The notes: a model not told the origin generated them from the sequence alone. DNA of 64,000 nt from Salinicola halophilus (GCF_003206155.1 NZ_PZJV01000008.1:27614-91613); one strand, 5' to 3'. Positions 49,228 through 60,520 are shown, numbered from the stretch's first letter. Program-made: numbers and translations.

Positions 49228-49779
49228 CTAGACCTGGAGCCGCGGCCAGCGCTCGAGCCAGCGCTTCTCGGCGATGCGCCGCTCGAAGACCGCGGCATCG
49301 TCATGCTGCGGGTTGTGGCTGATGCGTCCCGCCATCAGCGAGTCGAGTCCCAGTGGCGCGCTCAGCGTGAGCGCGCCGTCGGCTTCGAGTCGCACCGCCA
49401 CCGCGGTTTCGCACTCGACCCAGAAGCGCATCGCCTGGGTCGCCGAGTCGTAGGGGGCGTGGCCGTGGCGTTGGTGCATGCGCGCCTGATTCTTCACCGA
49501 CCAGGGCTGGCCGCTCGCCGTGCGCAGACGCTCGCTCAGCGCGCGGTCGCGGGACTCGCCGGGAGCCTCGGGATCGCAATAGATCAGATCGATGTCGTTG
49601 AGCGGGGTTGCCTCGGCGTGACCGTGCAACCGGTCCCAGACCGCATTGCGCACGAACCCGGCGGCGAGCCACCAGTCCGGCAGCGCCAGCGCTCGCGCCT
49701 CGGCGAGGCGCGCCATACGCCAGGCGTCACTGCGCAGCCAGCCACAGAGCCTGGCGGCGAGATCGTCGGCAGCGGCCAT
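49228..49779 (-). CDS. Nucleotidyltransferase-like protein (DUF925/NTP_transf_6)
   Basis: 183-aa protein of the nucleotidyltransferase-fold family with WWLAAGFVRNAVWDRLHG and LNDIDLIYCDPEAPGES, where the DxD pair (DID) is conserved. WSVKNQARMHQRHGHAPYDSATQAMRFWVE follows the usual pattern. Function unknown; possibly a nucleotide transfer to a small substrate. ATG 49779 has GGAGGGACG upstream. Confidence 0.82.
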   Translation of the reverse strand: MAAADDLAARLCGWLRSDAWRMARLAEARALALPDWWLAAGFVRNAVWDRLHGHAEATPLNDIDLIYCDPEAPGESRDRALSERLRTASGQPWSVKNQARMHQRHGHAPYDSATQAMRFWVECETAVAVRLEADGALTLSAPLGLDSLMAGRISHNPQHDDAAVFERRIAEKRWLERWPRLQV

Positions 49780-50068
49780 GTCGTCCCTCCTCTCGCTCGA
49801 CGCGAAGTCGCACGGTGGTCGTGGTCGTGGTCATAGAGGCTCGGCGCTCCTGGCACGATCGAGCCTGTCGCGAACGGACGGGAACTGGCCGCCAACCGGA
49901 TAAGCGGTGCCCCGAACGCGCCGCCCTCGACGAAAGTAGCCAGTCTCGCGCCCTTGCCTGTACAATGCGCGCCCGACCCTCCTACCCGTGCCCAGGGTAT
50001 GCGTCGATTCAGGCAAGAAGACGATCGACAGCCCTCGTGGGCGCACACATTTATATGGACAACGCCCC

Positions 50069-51919
<1,851 letters not shown>

Positions 51920-51951
51920 TCGTCCCTTCCCAAGCCTCTCAGTGAGACTCG

Positions 51952-51985
51952 ACGGCCCGCCACTCGGCGGGCCGTTGTCGTTTCT
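51952..51985 (+). terminator. Terminator of typA
   Basis: Ten-bp stem ACGGCCCGCC / GGCGGGCCGT with ACTC loop, 33 bp after the stop, followed by a T-rich TGTCGTTTCT. Confidence 0.75.
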
Positions 51986-52094
51986 GACCCACCACGCGAT
52001 TTACGGCAGTGACGCCCCTCGGCGCCGCCCGGGCTCTGGCGAGCGGGGCAACGTTCGGGGAGGCGACGCGCAGACGCGCTTTTCCGAATCAGCC

Positions 52095-52547
52095 CTAGAG
52101 CGGGATCGCCGTCTCCTCCTTGGCCGTTCGCGTCACCACAGCGGTAAAGAAGCGCGCAACGTTGGTCTGGTCGCGAAAGAGCCGCTCGCAGAGCGCGTCG
52201 AACTCCGCCATGTCGACCAGGCGCAGCATCAGTATCACGTCGCTCTCCCCCGTCACCGCGTAGGCGCTCATGACCGCCGGCTCCGCCGTCGCCAGTGCCA
52301 GAAACTGACGAACCTGCCGATCGCCGTGGCGCGCGAGTTCGACATTCACCAGCGCCTTGAGCCGCCGCTCGGTCCGCGCGGGATCGAGAATCGCCACGGT
52401 GCGATCGATCATCCCGTCGGCGCGTAGCCGGCGAATGCGTCGCAGGCAGCTCGACGGCGATAGCCCCACCGCCTCGGCAATGGCGAGATTGGTGCGCGAA
52501 GCGTCTCGCTGTAGCGCCTCGAGAATCCGTTTATCGAGCCGATCCAC
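52095..52547 (-). CDS. Lrp/AsnC family transcriptional regulator
   Basis: 150-aa regulator: N-terminal HTH (LDKRILEALQRDASRTNLAIAEAVGLSPSSCLRRIRRL) and C-terminal RAM ligand-binding domain (VSAYAVTGESDVILMLRLVDMAEFDAL). Start is GTG 52547 with GGGGGAGAG upstream; the frame is open further to 52697 without family similarity. It is divergent from the nucleoside-recognition protein gene, which it might control. Ligand unknown, probably an amino acid. Confidence 0.9.
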   Translation of the reverse strand: MDRLDKRILEALQRDASRTNLAIAEAVGLSPSSCLRRIRRLRADGMIDRTVAILDPARTERRLKALVNVELARHGDRQVRQFLALATAEPAVMSAYAVTGESDVILMLRLVDMAEFDALCERLFRDQTNVARFFTAVVTRTAKEETAIPL

Positions 52548-52717
52548 TTCTCTCCCCCTCGCGGTGCGTCGTTCTGCAATAAGATTGCAGATCAGAGCAA
52601 TTTTTGACCCCATCCGCCACCCCGTCCGCGCTAGCGTGAGGCCTTCACCCTCCCCGGTTTTCAACGGCTGGAAGTTTTCACGCCCTGGAAGTTTCACCCC
52701 CTAATTGGAGACGACCG

Positions 52718-53698
52718 ATGGCGCTGCGTCAGACTGCACTCGCTTCGATTCGCGAGATACTCGGCATCTACTGGATTCTGGTTCGCGTCACGGTGCCCAT
52801 CGTGATCATGACCGAGCTCTTGTCGCGGCTCGGCGTGATCGACGCCATCGCCCCCGCCTTCGGCCCGGTGATGGCGCTTGTCGGCCTGCCCCCGGCACTG
52901 GGGCTTGCTTGGCTCACCGGCATGCTGGTGGGGATCTGGGGGGCGGTACCGCTGCTCTTCGCGCTGGTGCCGGTCGCCTCGCTGAGCGTCGGTGACGTCA
53001 CCACGTTCTCGGCCCTGCTGCTCTTCGCCCACGGCCTGCCGCTGGAGCAGAAGATCATCCAGAAGGTCGGCCCCGGTCTGGTCGTGACGACCGCCCTGCG
53101 GATTCTGGGCGGGCTGCTCTACGCCTTCGTTCTCTACCGGATTCAGCTCGCCACCGGCTGGCTCGCGGGCCCCGTCGACCCCGCCTGGGTGCCGCTGGAG
53201 ACGCAGACCTCGTGGCCGGGGTTTTTCCGCGCCCTGCTCGAGACGCTGGTGACGATCTTCTTGATTCTCGTCGCGCTCACCTGGGGGCTCGAGCTGCTGC
53301 GGCGAACCGGCGTTCTCGCCCGGTTGATGCGGCTGCTCGCCCCGGCGCTGCGCCTCGCCGGCATTCGCGGCGAGGCGGGACATCTCACCGTCGTCGGGCT
53401 CTTTCTCGGTATTACCTATGGCGCCGGGCTCTTGATCCGCGAGGCACGCACGGGGCGCGTCTCGCCGCGCCAGCTATTTCTCTCGTGCGTCTTCATGGGG
53501 TTCGCGCACAGCGTGATCGAGGACACCCTCATCGTGGTCGCCCTGGGTGCCGACCTCACCGCCGTCCTGCTGGGCCGCGTCGTGTTTGCGCTGATGGTGA
53601 CCGCGGCCATCGCCGCGCTGCTGAAACGTCTCGACGACCGGCACTTTTTGCGCCTGGCATTCCACGGTGGCCCTGGAGGGCGCGATGACGGGGGCTGA
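52718..53698 (+). CDS. Nucleoside recognition (Gate) domain membrane protein
   Basis: 326 aa with about eight to nine membrane helices in two halves, each with a Gate-like motif: ITELLSRLGVIDAIAPAFGPVMALVGLP and LLAPALRLAGIRGEAGHLTV, the latter followed by a loop with GITYGAGLL. This resembles SpmA/SpmB- and nucleoside-gate proteins of unknown substrate. Divergent from the Lrp gene, so it is possibly an amino acid or nucleoside exporter controlled by it. TTGGAGACG precedes the ATG at 52718. Confidence 0.8.
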   Translation: MALRQTALASIREILGIYWILVRVTVPIVIMTELLSRLGVIDAIAPAFGPVMALVGLPPALGLAWLTGMLVGIWGAVPLLFALVPVASLSVGDVTTFSALLLFAHGLPLEQKIIQKVGPGLVVTTALRILGGLLYAFVLYRIQLATGWLAGPVDPAWVPLETQTSWPGFFRALLETLVTIFLILVALTWGLELLRRTGVLARLMRLLAPALRLAGIRGEAGHLTVVGLFLGITYGAGLLIREARTGRVSPRQLFLSCVFMGFAHSVIEDTLIVVALGADLTAVLLGRVVFALMVTAAIAALLKRLDDRHFLRLAFHGGPGGRDDGG

Positions 53699-53813
53699 TT
53701 CCCGCAGCGAAATCGGATTAAGATGGCCCGCACTGCCACAATCGGTAACGTCACTGGCGGCTCGATCGCCGCACGACGTCGCGCGCCGCGGTCGCGATAC
53801 CGAGACGAGCCCT

Positions 53814-53848
53814 AACAACGAACAACGAACAACGAACAACGAACAACG
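53814..53848 (+). repeat. Heptanucleotide repeat (AACAACG)5 before livG
   Basis: Five perfect AACAACG units, ending 16 nt before the livG ATG at 53865. C/A-rich, G/U-poor and unstructured, immediately upstream of the CAGGGAAA ribosome site. Confidence 0.97.
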
Positions 53849-53864
53849 ACACAGGGAAAAGCCG

Positions 53865-54653
<789 letters not shown>

Positions 54654-54731
54654 CCAGACGCCAAGCCCTACCCGACCGCCAGGCGGTCCGCTCATCAGCC
54701 AACAAGACAACAGCGCAGACACGAGCCCACC

Positions 54732-55436
54732 ATGCCTCTACTCGAAGCGATCGACGTTCACGGCGGCTACGGCGGCATGAACATCCTCAACGGCGTCGAC
54801 ATGACCATCGAGGCCGATGAGATCGGCGTGATCGTCGGCCCCAACGGCGCCGGCAAGTCCACCATGCTCAAGGCGATCTTCGGCCTGCTCACCATCACCG
54901 GCGGCGAGATCCGGCTCAGAGGCGAGGCGATCACCAATCTCTCCCCGCACAAGCTGGTCGAGCGCGGCATGGGATTCGTGCCGCAGGAGAAGAACATCTT
55001 TCCGAGCCTCTCCGTGGAGGAGAATCTGGAGATGGGCGCCTTTCTCAAGCCCGCCACCGCCACACGGCTCAAGCAGCAGATCTACGAGTTCTTCCCACCG
55101 CTGAAGGAGAAACGCCGCCAGCCCGCTGGCGAGCTCTCCGGCGGCCAGCGCCAGATGGTGGCGATGGGCCGGGCGCTGATGAACGAGCCCAGCGTGCTGC
55201 TGCTCGACGAACCCACCGCCGGGCTCTCGCCGCTATACATGAACGAGATCTTCGAGCGGGTGAAGACGATCAACGCTGCCGGCGTCGGCGTACTGATGGT
55301 GGAGCAGAACGCCAAGCAGGCGCTGCGCATCGCCGACAAGGGCTTCGTGCTCGCCGCCGGCCAGAACCGCTTCACCGATACCGGTCAGGCGCTGCTCGAC
55401 GACCCGGAGGTCGCCAGGAGCTTTCTGGGCGGCTGA
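54732..55436 (+). CDS. livF: ABC transporter ATP-binding protein LivF
   Basis: Second ATPase of the importer, 234 aa. Walker A GPNGAGKSTMLKAI, VPQEKNIFPSLSVEENLEMG, signature LSGGQRQMVAMGRALM, Walker B SVLLLDEPTAGLSP and MVEQNAKQAL. Typical LivF length. It is 78 bp downstream of livG and 108 bp upstream of livH; the ribosome site is weak. Confidence 0.93.
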   Translation: MPLLEAIDVHGGYGGMNILNGVDMTIEADEIGVIVGPNGAGKSTMLKAIFGLLTITGGEIRLRGEAITNLSPHKLVERGMGFVPQEKNIFPSLSVEENLEMGAFLKPATATRLKQQIYEFFPPLKEKRRQPAGELSGGQRQMVAMGRALMNEPSVLLLDEPTAGLSPLYMNEIFERVKTINAAGVGVLMVEQNAKQALRIADKGFVLAAGQNRFTDTGQALLDDPEVARSFLGG

Positions 55437-55462
55437 GACCGGGCCAAGATCCACGCCGACGA

Positions 55463-55534
55463 TTCCAACGACAACGACAGTTCCAACGACAACGACGCTT
55501 GCAACGACAGCGATGACGCCAATGACAACGATCG
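55463..55534 (+). repeat. Four degenerate 18-bp C/A-rich repeats before livH
   Basis: Units begin at 55463, 55481, 55499 and 55517; the first two are TTCCAACGACAACGAC plus two bases, the others decay. They fill almost the whole livF-livH gap and end 10 nt before the GTG start of livH. No strong Shine-Dalgarno is present there. Confidence 0.85.
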
Positions 55535-55544
55535 AGACTTCGCC

Positions 55545-56543
55545 GTGAATGAGCTGATCTACTTCTTCAACTATGTGGTCGTGGCGGGCAGCGTCACCGG
55601 CAGCATCTACGCCATGGGCGCAATCGGGGTGACGCTGATCTACAGCATTCTGCGTTTCGCCCACTTTGCCCACGCCGACATGATGACCCTTGGCGCCTTT
55701 CTGGTGCTGTTGCTGACACTGCTGTTTCCCCACGCCGGCGAACCGCTCGGCCTCCCGACGGCGGTCGTCATGCTGCCGATCGCCATGGTGCTGACCTCGC
55801 TGGCCGCGGTGGGCATCGACCGCGTCTTCTATCAGCCGCTGCGCAACCATGGCGTCAAGCCGATCGTCCTGGTGATCGCCTCGCTCGGCGTCACCCTGAT
55901 GCTGCAGGGGCTGATCCGGCTCTTCTCCGGCACCGGCGCCCAGAGTCTCTACGTCGATGCGCGCAAGGAGATCTTCCGCCTCGAGGTGCCCGGCGTCACG
56001 CGGCCGATCATCCTCACCGAGCCGCAGATCATTCTGTTCGTGGTGACGATCGCCAGCGTCATCGCCCTGCACCTGTTTCTGACCCGCTCACGGCTCGGCA
56101 AGGCGATGCGCGCGATGTCGGACAACCCGGACCTCGCTCGCGCCTCCGGCATCAACACTCAGCTGATCGTCACCCTGACCTGGGTGATCGCGGGGTCGCT
56201 TGCGACCCTCGCCGGCACGCTGCTGTCGCTCGACGTTGCCTTCAAGCCGGATCTGAGCTTCTTCCTGCTGCTGCCGATCTTCGCCGCGGCCATCGTCGGC
56301 GGCGTTGGCCACCCGTTCGGTGCCGTCGCCGGCGGCTTTCTGGTGGGCTTTGCCGAAACGCTCGCCGTCTTCAACTGGTCGGTCCTCCTGCGCCCGCTGC
56401 GCGACAGCCTGCCGAGCTGGATCGAGCTACCCAACAACCTCGCGCTGGTCGGCACCGAGTACAAGATCGTGGTGCCGTTCTTCATCCTGATCGCGGTGCT
56501 GATCTGGCGTCCGACCGGTCTGTTCAAAGGGAAGGTGATCTGA
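55545..56543 (+). CDS. livH: Branched-chain-type ABC permease LivH
   Basis: 332-aa inner-membrane permease with about eight helices. VAGSVTGSIYAMGAIGVTLIYSILRFAHFAHADMMTLGAF at the start and the EAA-like KAMRAMSDNPDLARASGIN plus GGVGHPFGAVAGGFLVGFAETL are typical LivH. Start is GTG at 55545 with no strong ribosome site; it follows C/A-rich repeats. Stop overlaps livM start by one base. Confidence 0.92.
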   Translation: MNELIYFFNYVVVAGSVTGSIYAMGAIGVTLIYSILRFAHFAHADMMTLGAFLVLLLTLLFPHAGEPLGLPTAVVMLPIAMVLTSLAAVGIDRVFYQPLRNHGVKPIVLVIASLGVTLMLQGLIRLFSGTGAQSLYVDARKEIFRLEVPGVTRPIILTEPQIILFVVTIASVIALHLFLTRSRLGKAMRAMSDNPDLARASGINTQLIVTLTWVIAGSLATLAGTLLSLDVAFKPDLSFFLLLPIFAAAIVGGVGHPFGAVAGGFLVGFAETLAVFNWSVLLRPLRDSLPSWIELPNNLALVGTEYKIVVPFFILIAVLIWRPTGLFKGKVI

Positions 56544-57835
56544 TGACGACTCCCCAGCATTCATCCTCCCGCCCCGCCGTTCCCACCCGCGAGCTGGTGC
56601 TGTTCGGCGGCCTGATCGTCGTCGTGCTCGGCGTGTTCTTCGCCATGGGCGGCGCCTACGCCACGCGCATGCTGGTCGAGGCCGCCTGCTACGCAATCCT
56701 GGCTCTCGGCCTGACCATCCAGTGGGGCTACGCCGGCCAGTTCAACGCCGGCATCATGGGCTTCGTCGCCCTGGGCGGCTTCTCCGCTACCTTCTTCAGC
56801 ATCCCGGTCAACCACGACTTCTGGTCGAGCGACCTGCCCGGACGTCTCGGCGGCGTGCTGCTCGCCATCATCGCGGCGATCGCGCTGGTCGTCGCCGTCA
56901 GCCGCCTCGACCGGCTCGGCGTCCCCAAGCTGGCGCGCACCCTCCTCACGATTCTCGTCGGGCTGATCGCCTACCTGGTGGTCATCAGCTGGCTGCGGGA
57001 GGTCACCGGCGACATCGAATCCCAGGTCGACTTCGTCGGCGGGCTGGGGCTGCCGGTGTGGGTCGGCTGGATCGTCGGCGGCCTGCTCGCCGGCGGCGTG
57101 GGCTATCTGATCGGCCATATCTGCCTCGGCCTGCGGGCGGACTATCTGGTCATCGCCACGCTGGGGATCGCCGAGATCATCAAGGCGTTTCTCAAGAACT
57201 CCGACTGGCTGACCCGCGGCACCGCCACCATCTCACCGCTGCCGTGGCCGGTACCCTCGCCGGGCGAGGTCGGCTTCATCACCGCCCGGGCGCTCTATCT
57301 GTCGGTAACGGTGGTGATGATCGCGGTGATCTTCTTTCTGCTCCACCGCGCCTACCACGCCCCCTGGGGTCGGATGATCCGCGCCATCCGCGACAACGAA
57401 GTCTCGGCGGCGGCGATGGGCAAGTCGATCAATCGGCGGCGCCAGGAAATCTTCGTCTTCGGCTGCGTGCTCATGGGCATCGGCGGGGCCGCGCTGACCA
57501 GCTTCACCGGCATCTTCGACGCTCAGGGCTATCTGCCGCTCAATCACACCTTCCTAGTGCTGGTAATGGTGATTCTCGGCGGGCCCGGCAATAATCTCGG
57601 CACGCTTTTCGGCGCCGTGCTGGTCTACGTGATCTGGATCATGTCCGGACCGATGGCGCTGGCACTGGCGCACTTCGTCGCCGAGCTCGGCGGGATGTGG
57701 TTCGACTGGCAGCCGGGCAATATGGATAGCCAGGCGCTGCAGGCGCGGGTCTTCGTAATCGGTCTGCTCATACTGATGGTCCTGCGCTTCGCCCCTCGCG
57801 GACTGATTCCCGAGAAGGTGGCGCACCACGACTGA
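56543..57835 (+). CDS. livM: Branched-chain-type ABC permease LivM
   Basis: 430-aa permease with about ten helices. CYAILALGLTIQWGYAGQFNAGIMGFVALGGFSA, LGLRADYLVIATLGIAEIIKAFLKN, GRMIRAIRDNEVSAAAMGKSIN and VMVILGGPGNNLGTLFGAVLV are diagnostic. ATG at 56543 overlaps livH stop (TGATGA). Last gene of the co-directional livGFHM series. Confidence 0.93.
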   Translation: MTTPQHSSSRPAVPTRELVLFGGLIVVVLGVFFAMGGAYATRMLVEAACYAILALGLTIQWGYAGQFNAGIMGFVALGGFSATFFSIPVNHDFWSSDLPGRLGGVLLAIIAAIALVVAVSRLDRLGVPKLARTLLTILVGLIAYLVVISWLREVTGDIESQVDFVGGLGLPVWVGWIVGGLLAGGVGYLIGHICLGLRADYLVIATLGIAEIIKAFLKNSDWLTRGTATISPLPWPVPSPGEVGFITARALYLSVTVVMIAVIFFLLHRAYHAPWGRMIRAIRDNEVSAAAMGKSINRRRQEIFVFGCVLMGIGGAALTSFTGIFDAQGYLPLNHTFLVLVMVILGGPGNNLGTLFGAVLVYVIWIMSGPMALALAHFVAELGGMWFDWQPGNMDSQALQARVFVIGLLILMVLRFAPRGLIPEKVAHHD

Positions 57836-57882
57836 GCTCGCGCTCGCCGGGCATCGCGCCCGACTCTTGTCGCCATGGCAAT

Positions 57883-58539
57883 ATGACTCTCTACCTGCTG
57901 CAAAATTGCATCAATCTACTGCCGCCGCTCCTGGCCCTCGCTGGGGGCGGCCTCATTCTGGTCGGAAGTCTGCGTCTGCTCATGAGACGTGACCGGGCCG
58001 GAAAGGGCCGCGGTAAGCTAGACAAGGTGATGAAAGTCACCTGCCTCTCCGCTCCCTTCGTCTTCGTGGCGATACTCGTTGGTATGCAGCAGCTGCTGCC
58101 TAACCATGCCGAGACCGAAGCGCTAGCGGCCAGAATCGCCGGATATCCCACCACCCGCATCACACTGCGTCTTACGCATGACATCGAAGCGCGCCGGCGC
58201 GTCATCGCAGCTTTCACGCCGTTGATGCGTGCCCACGAGCATCGCTACACCTACCGTGGCAGAACGCCGAGGGGGAACGAGGTTTATACGCAGCGCGCAA
58301 CGATACCGAGCCGCTACCGAAGCGACGGCACCCGCCTGACGATCGTGACGGGCGTACCCGTTCGTGACGAATTACTGGAAGACCTGCGGCGTCTCGACCG
58401 CCAGCCCCCCGCAGAATCCCCACCCAATGCGGTGGCGTTCACCCCCTTCATCGAGTCGGTCGAGGCCGTACAGATCGAGAGTTTCAAACCCTGGCTATCG
58501 AGCGGCTCGTGGAATCGCATATCGGCAAGCCATCATTGA
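57883..58539 (+). CDS. Unknown membrane-anchored protein inside the liv locus
   Basis: 218 aa, no family recognised. Two N-terminal hydrophobic segments (residues about 10-32 and 53-68) with the basic loop RRDRAGKGRGKLDK between, then a globular part of about 140 residues with mixed beta signals (TTRITLRLTHDIEARRRVIAAFTPLM, TRLTIVTGVPVRDELLEDLRRL). Base composition is less GC-rich and codon use looser than its neighbours. It separates livM from the convergent binding-protein gene and is not a standard liv component. Start ATG 57883 has weak CATGGCAAT context. Possibly acquired. Confidence 0.6.
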   Translation: MTLYLLQNCINLLPPLLALAGGGLILVGSLRLLMRRDRAGKGRGKLDKVMKVTCLSAPFVFVAILVGMQQLLPNHAETEALAARIAGYPTTRITLRLTHDIEARRRVIAAFTPLMRAHEHRYTYRGRTPRGNEVYTQRATIPSRYRSDGTRLTIVTGVPVRDELLEDLRRLDRQPPAESPPNAVAFTPFIESVEAVQIESFKPWLSSGSWNRISASHH

Positions 58540-58554
58540 AGGCCGGCCACGAAA

Positions 58555-58582
58555 AACCCGAACCCGCCTTGGCGGATTCGGG
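58555..58582. terminator. Bidirectional terminator between the unknown gene and the liv binding-protein gene
   Basis: Near-perfect stem ACCCGAACCCGCC / GGCGGATTCGGGT (one mismatch) with a TT loop. The plus strand has AAAAACCCG before it, giving five T on the minus strand for the binding-protein transcript. Confidence 0.75.
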
Positions 58583-58695
58583 TCCAGGACACTCAGCCGG
58601 GATAGCGAAGAAGCGGGCGGCTTTCCGACTGCAGATTCCCCGACCGCCACTTTCTGGCTCTATCTATTCACACACCGGCCTTTGGGTGACGCGAT

Positions 58696-59898
58696 TTATT
58701 CACCCACCGGCCCTTTGGTGACGAACTTGCCGTCCTCGACCGCCATCTCGACCACGATGCCCGGCACGTCGCCGTTGTCGTCGAACTCATGGTCGCCGGC
58801 GGCGCCCTGGTAGTCGACCTCGGTGCCTTCGCCGATCAAGCGCTTCGCCTTCTCCCACTCGCCTGGCAGAATCGTCTCGCCCGGGGCGGTGGCGACGTCG
58901 CGCAGCGCCTCGGAAAGCCCTTCCCTGTCGGCACTGCCGTTCTTCTCGATCGCCATCGCCAGCAGGAAGGCGGCGTCGTAGGACTGCGCCGCGAATACCG
59001 CGCTGGGGTCGATCCCCGCCTCCTCGGCAAGCGCGGTGAACGCTTCGGTACCCGGTGAATCCGGCGAGCCGGGGCGGGTGGCGATCATCCCCTCGAGCAC
59101 GTCGGCGCCCACCGCTTCCACCAGCGAGTTGCCGACCATGCCGTCGGCCCCGGCGAACTGACCGAACGCACCGCTCTCGTAGGCCTGGCGCAGAATCGTC
59201 TGGCCGGAGGTGTCGGCGTAGGCCAGCACCACCAGCGCCTGCGAGCCGCTGGCGGAGAGCTGGCCGATCTCCGAGCGATAGTCGGCACGGTTGTCTTCGT
59301 GGGCCAGGTTCGCGGTGATCGAGCCGCCCTCGGCTTCATAGGTCTCGGTGAAGGCGGCGTCGAGTCCCTGGCCGTAGTCATTGTTGACGTAGGTGACCGC
59401 GACGTCCTCGATGCCCTTGGAGAGCAGCAGCCTGGCGAGCTGTTCGCCCTGGAAGGCATCCGACGGCACGGTGCGGAAGACCAGATCGTCGTCGTCGAGA
59501 TCCGTCACCGCCGGCGCGGTGGAGGCCGGCGAAACCATTACCACGCCGCCCGGAATCGCCGCGTTGTTGGCCGCCGCGATGGTCGCCCCGGTGCAGAGCG
59601 CGCCGACGATCGCCGTGACCTGCTCGCTGTTGACCAGCCGGTCGGCCGCATTGGAGGCCGCCGCCGCGTCCGAACAGGTGGTGTCGCCCGACGGCATCGC
59701 CATCGTCTCGCCGTCGAACAGCCCACCCTGGGCATTGACCTCCTCGACCGCCAACTTGGCGCCGTCGAAGATCGGCGGCGTGAGGCTTTCGATACCGCCG
59801 GTGAACCCGCCAAGGAACCCGACCTTGACGTCTGCCTGCGCGGCAACGCCGCAGACCGAGCCGGCCGCGATGGCCAGCGCCAGAACCGTTTTTTTCAT
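58696..59898 (-). CDS. livK: Periplasmic substrate-binding protein of the liv-type transporter (LivJ/LivK family)
   Basis: 400 aa periplasmic binding protein of the HAAT type. Signal MKKTVLALAIAAGSVCGVA ends at AAQA/DVKVG. The fold starts KVGFLGGFTGGIESLTPPIFDGAKLAVEEVNAQGGLFDG, and the Cys-containing VGALCTGATIAAANNAAIPG plus DYGQGLDAAFTETY and GADGMVGNSLVEAV are typical. Start ATG 59898 follows AAAGAGAGTGACG. It is convergent with livGFHM rather than upstream, an unusual split. Its leader carries two ACCACAACAAAG repeats directly before the ribosome site. Confidence 0.9.
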   Translation of the reverse strand: MKKTVLALAIAAGSVCGVAAQADVKVGFLGGFTGGIESLTPPIFDGAKLAVEEVNAQGGLFDGETMAMPSGDTTCSDAAAASNAADRLVNSEQVTAIVGALCTGATIAAANNAAIPGGVVMVSPASTAPAVTDLDDDDLVFRTVPSDAFQGEQLARLLLSKGIEDVAVTYVNNDYGQGLDAAFTETYEAEGGSITANLAHEDNRADYRSEIGQLSASGSQALVVLAYADTSGQTILRQAYESGAFGQFAGADGMVGNSLVEAVGADVLEGMIATRPGSPDSPGTEAFTALAEEAGIDPSAVFAAQSYDAAFLLAMAIEKNGSADREGLSEALRDVATAPGETILPGEWEKAKRLIGEGTEVDYQGAAGDHEFDDNGDVPGIVVEMAVEDGKFVTKGPVGE

Positions 59899-59913
59899 GG
59901 TGATCGTCACTCT

Positions 59914-59937
59914 CTTTGTTGTGGTCTTTGTTGTGGT
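59914..59937 (-). repeat. Two 12-bp C/A-rich repeats before the liv binding-protein gene
   Basis: On the coding (minus) strand ACCACAACAAAG occurs twice in a row, immediately before AGAGTGACG and the ATG at 59898. Each copy contains CACAACAA, close to the GcvB target consensus CACAACAY. Confidence 0.95.
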
Positions 59938-60151
59938 TCGCGAATCGTCGTTACTGGTGATAATCGTGGGGGATACATCGAATTGTCGTGGTCGAAAACG
60001 TCGTCTGACGACGCTTTCACTCTGCTGCGCCCCCTGGAAAAAGACAAGCGCTCGTCACCCTAGAACGGCGAGACGATACCTGGCGTGGCCGGCAGCGAGG
60101 CGCAAATCCCGCTACGCTTTGGGCGTCAATCACGGCGACAAGGAGAGAATC

Positions 60152-60451
60152 ATGCACAAGCACATCGAATGGGACACCCCCGGCGGCGAAAGCGTCGATA
60201 GTCACTACGCCAAGGATCCCCAGCACCGAGTCGAGCCGCATCCCGGCATGATCCTCACCGCGCAGTACAAGGGCGCGACGGCTCGGATCAAGGTCGAGGC
60301 CTACGTAGACGGCGTGAGCATCGGCAAGGTCGCCGCGCTGATCGACGACATGGGCGAACGTCACGACAGCCACGCCGGGCTCGATGTGGGCGACATGGTC
60401 CGTCTGCCCGACGACAAACGCGCGTTCCAGTCGCCGCGACAAGACGACTGA
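60152..60451 (+). CDS. Unknown 99-aa protein
   Basis: 99 aa. No match recognised. Starts MHKHIEWDTPGGESVDSHY, an acidic and His-rich N-terminus, then a beta-rich centre (MILTAQYKGATARIKVEAYVDGVSIGKVAALIDDMGERHDSH) and a polar end. An AAGGAGA at 60140-60146 before the ATG and normal codon use support it as real. No signal peptide or helix. Neighbours give no hint. Confidence 0.6.
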   Translation: MHKHIEWDTPGGESVDSHYAKDPQHRVEPHPGMILTAQYKGATARIKVEAYVDGVSIGKVAALIDDMGERHDSHAGLDVGDMVRLPDDKRAFQSPRQDD

Positions 60452-60486
60452 GCAAGGGCTCTCCCCCACTCATCACCACTCCCCCC

Positions 60487-60518
60487 CTATCAACGCCGCC
60501 ATCTATCAACGCCCCCAA
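60487..60518. repeat. 16-bp tandem repeat in the intergenic region
   Basis: CTATCAACGCCGCCAT followed directly by CTATCAACGCCCCCAA, 13/16 identical. It lies between the unknown gene and the next terminator in a C-rich segment. Confidence 0.8.
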
Positions 60519-60520
60519 CG

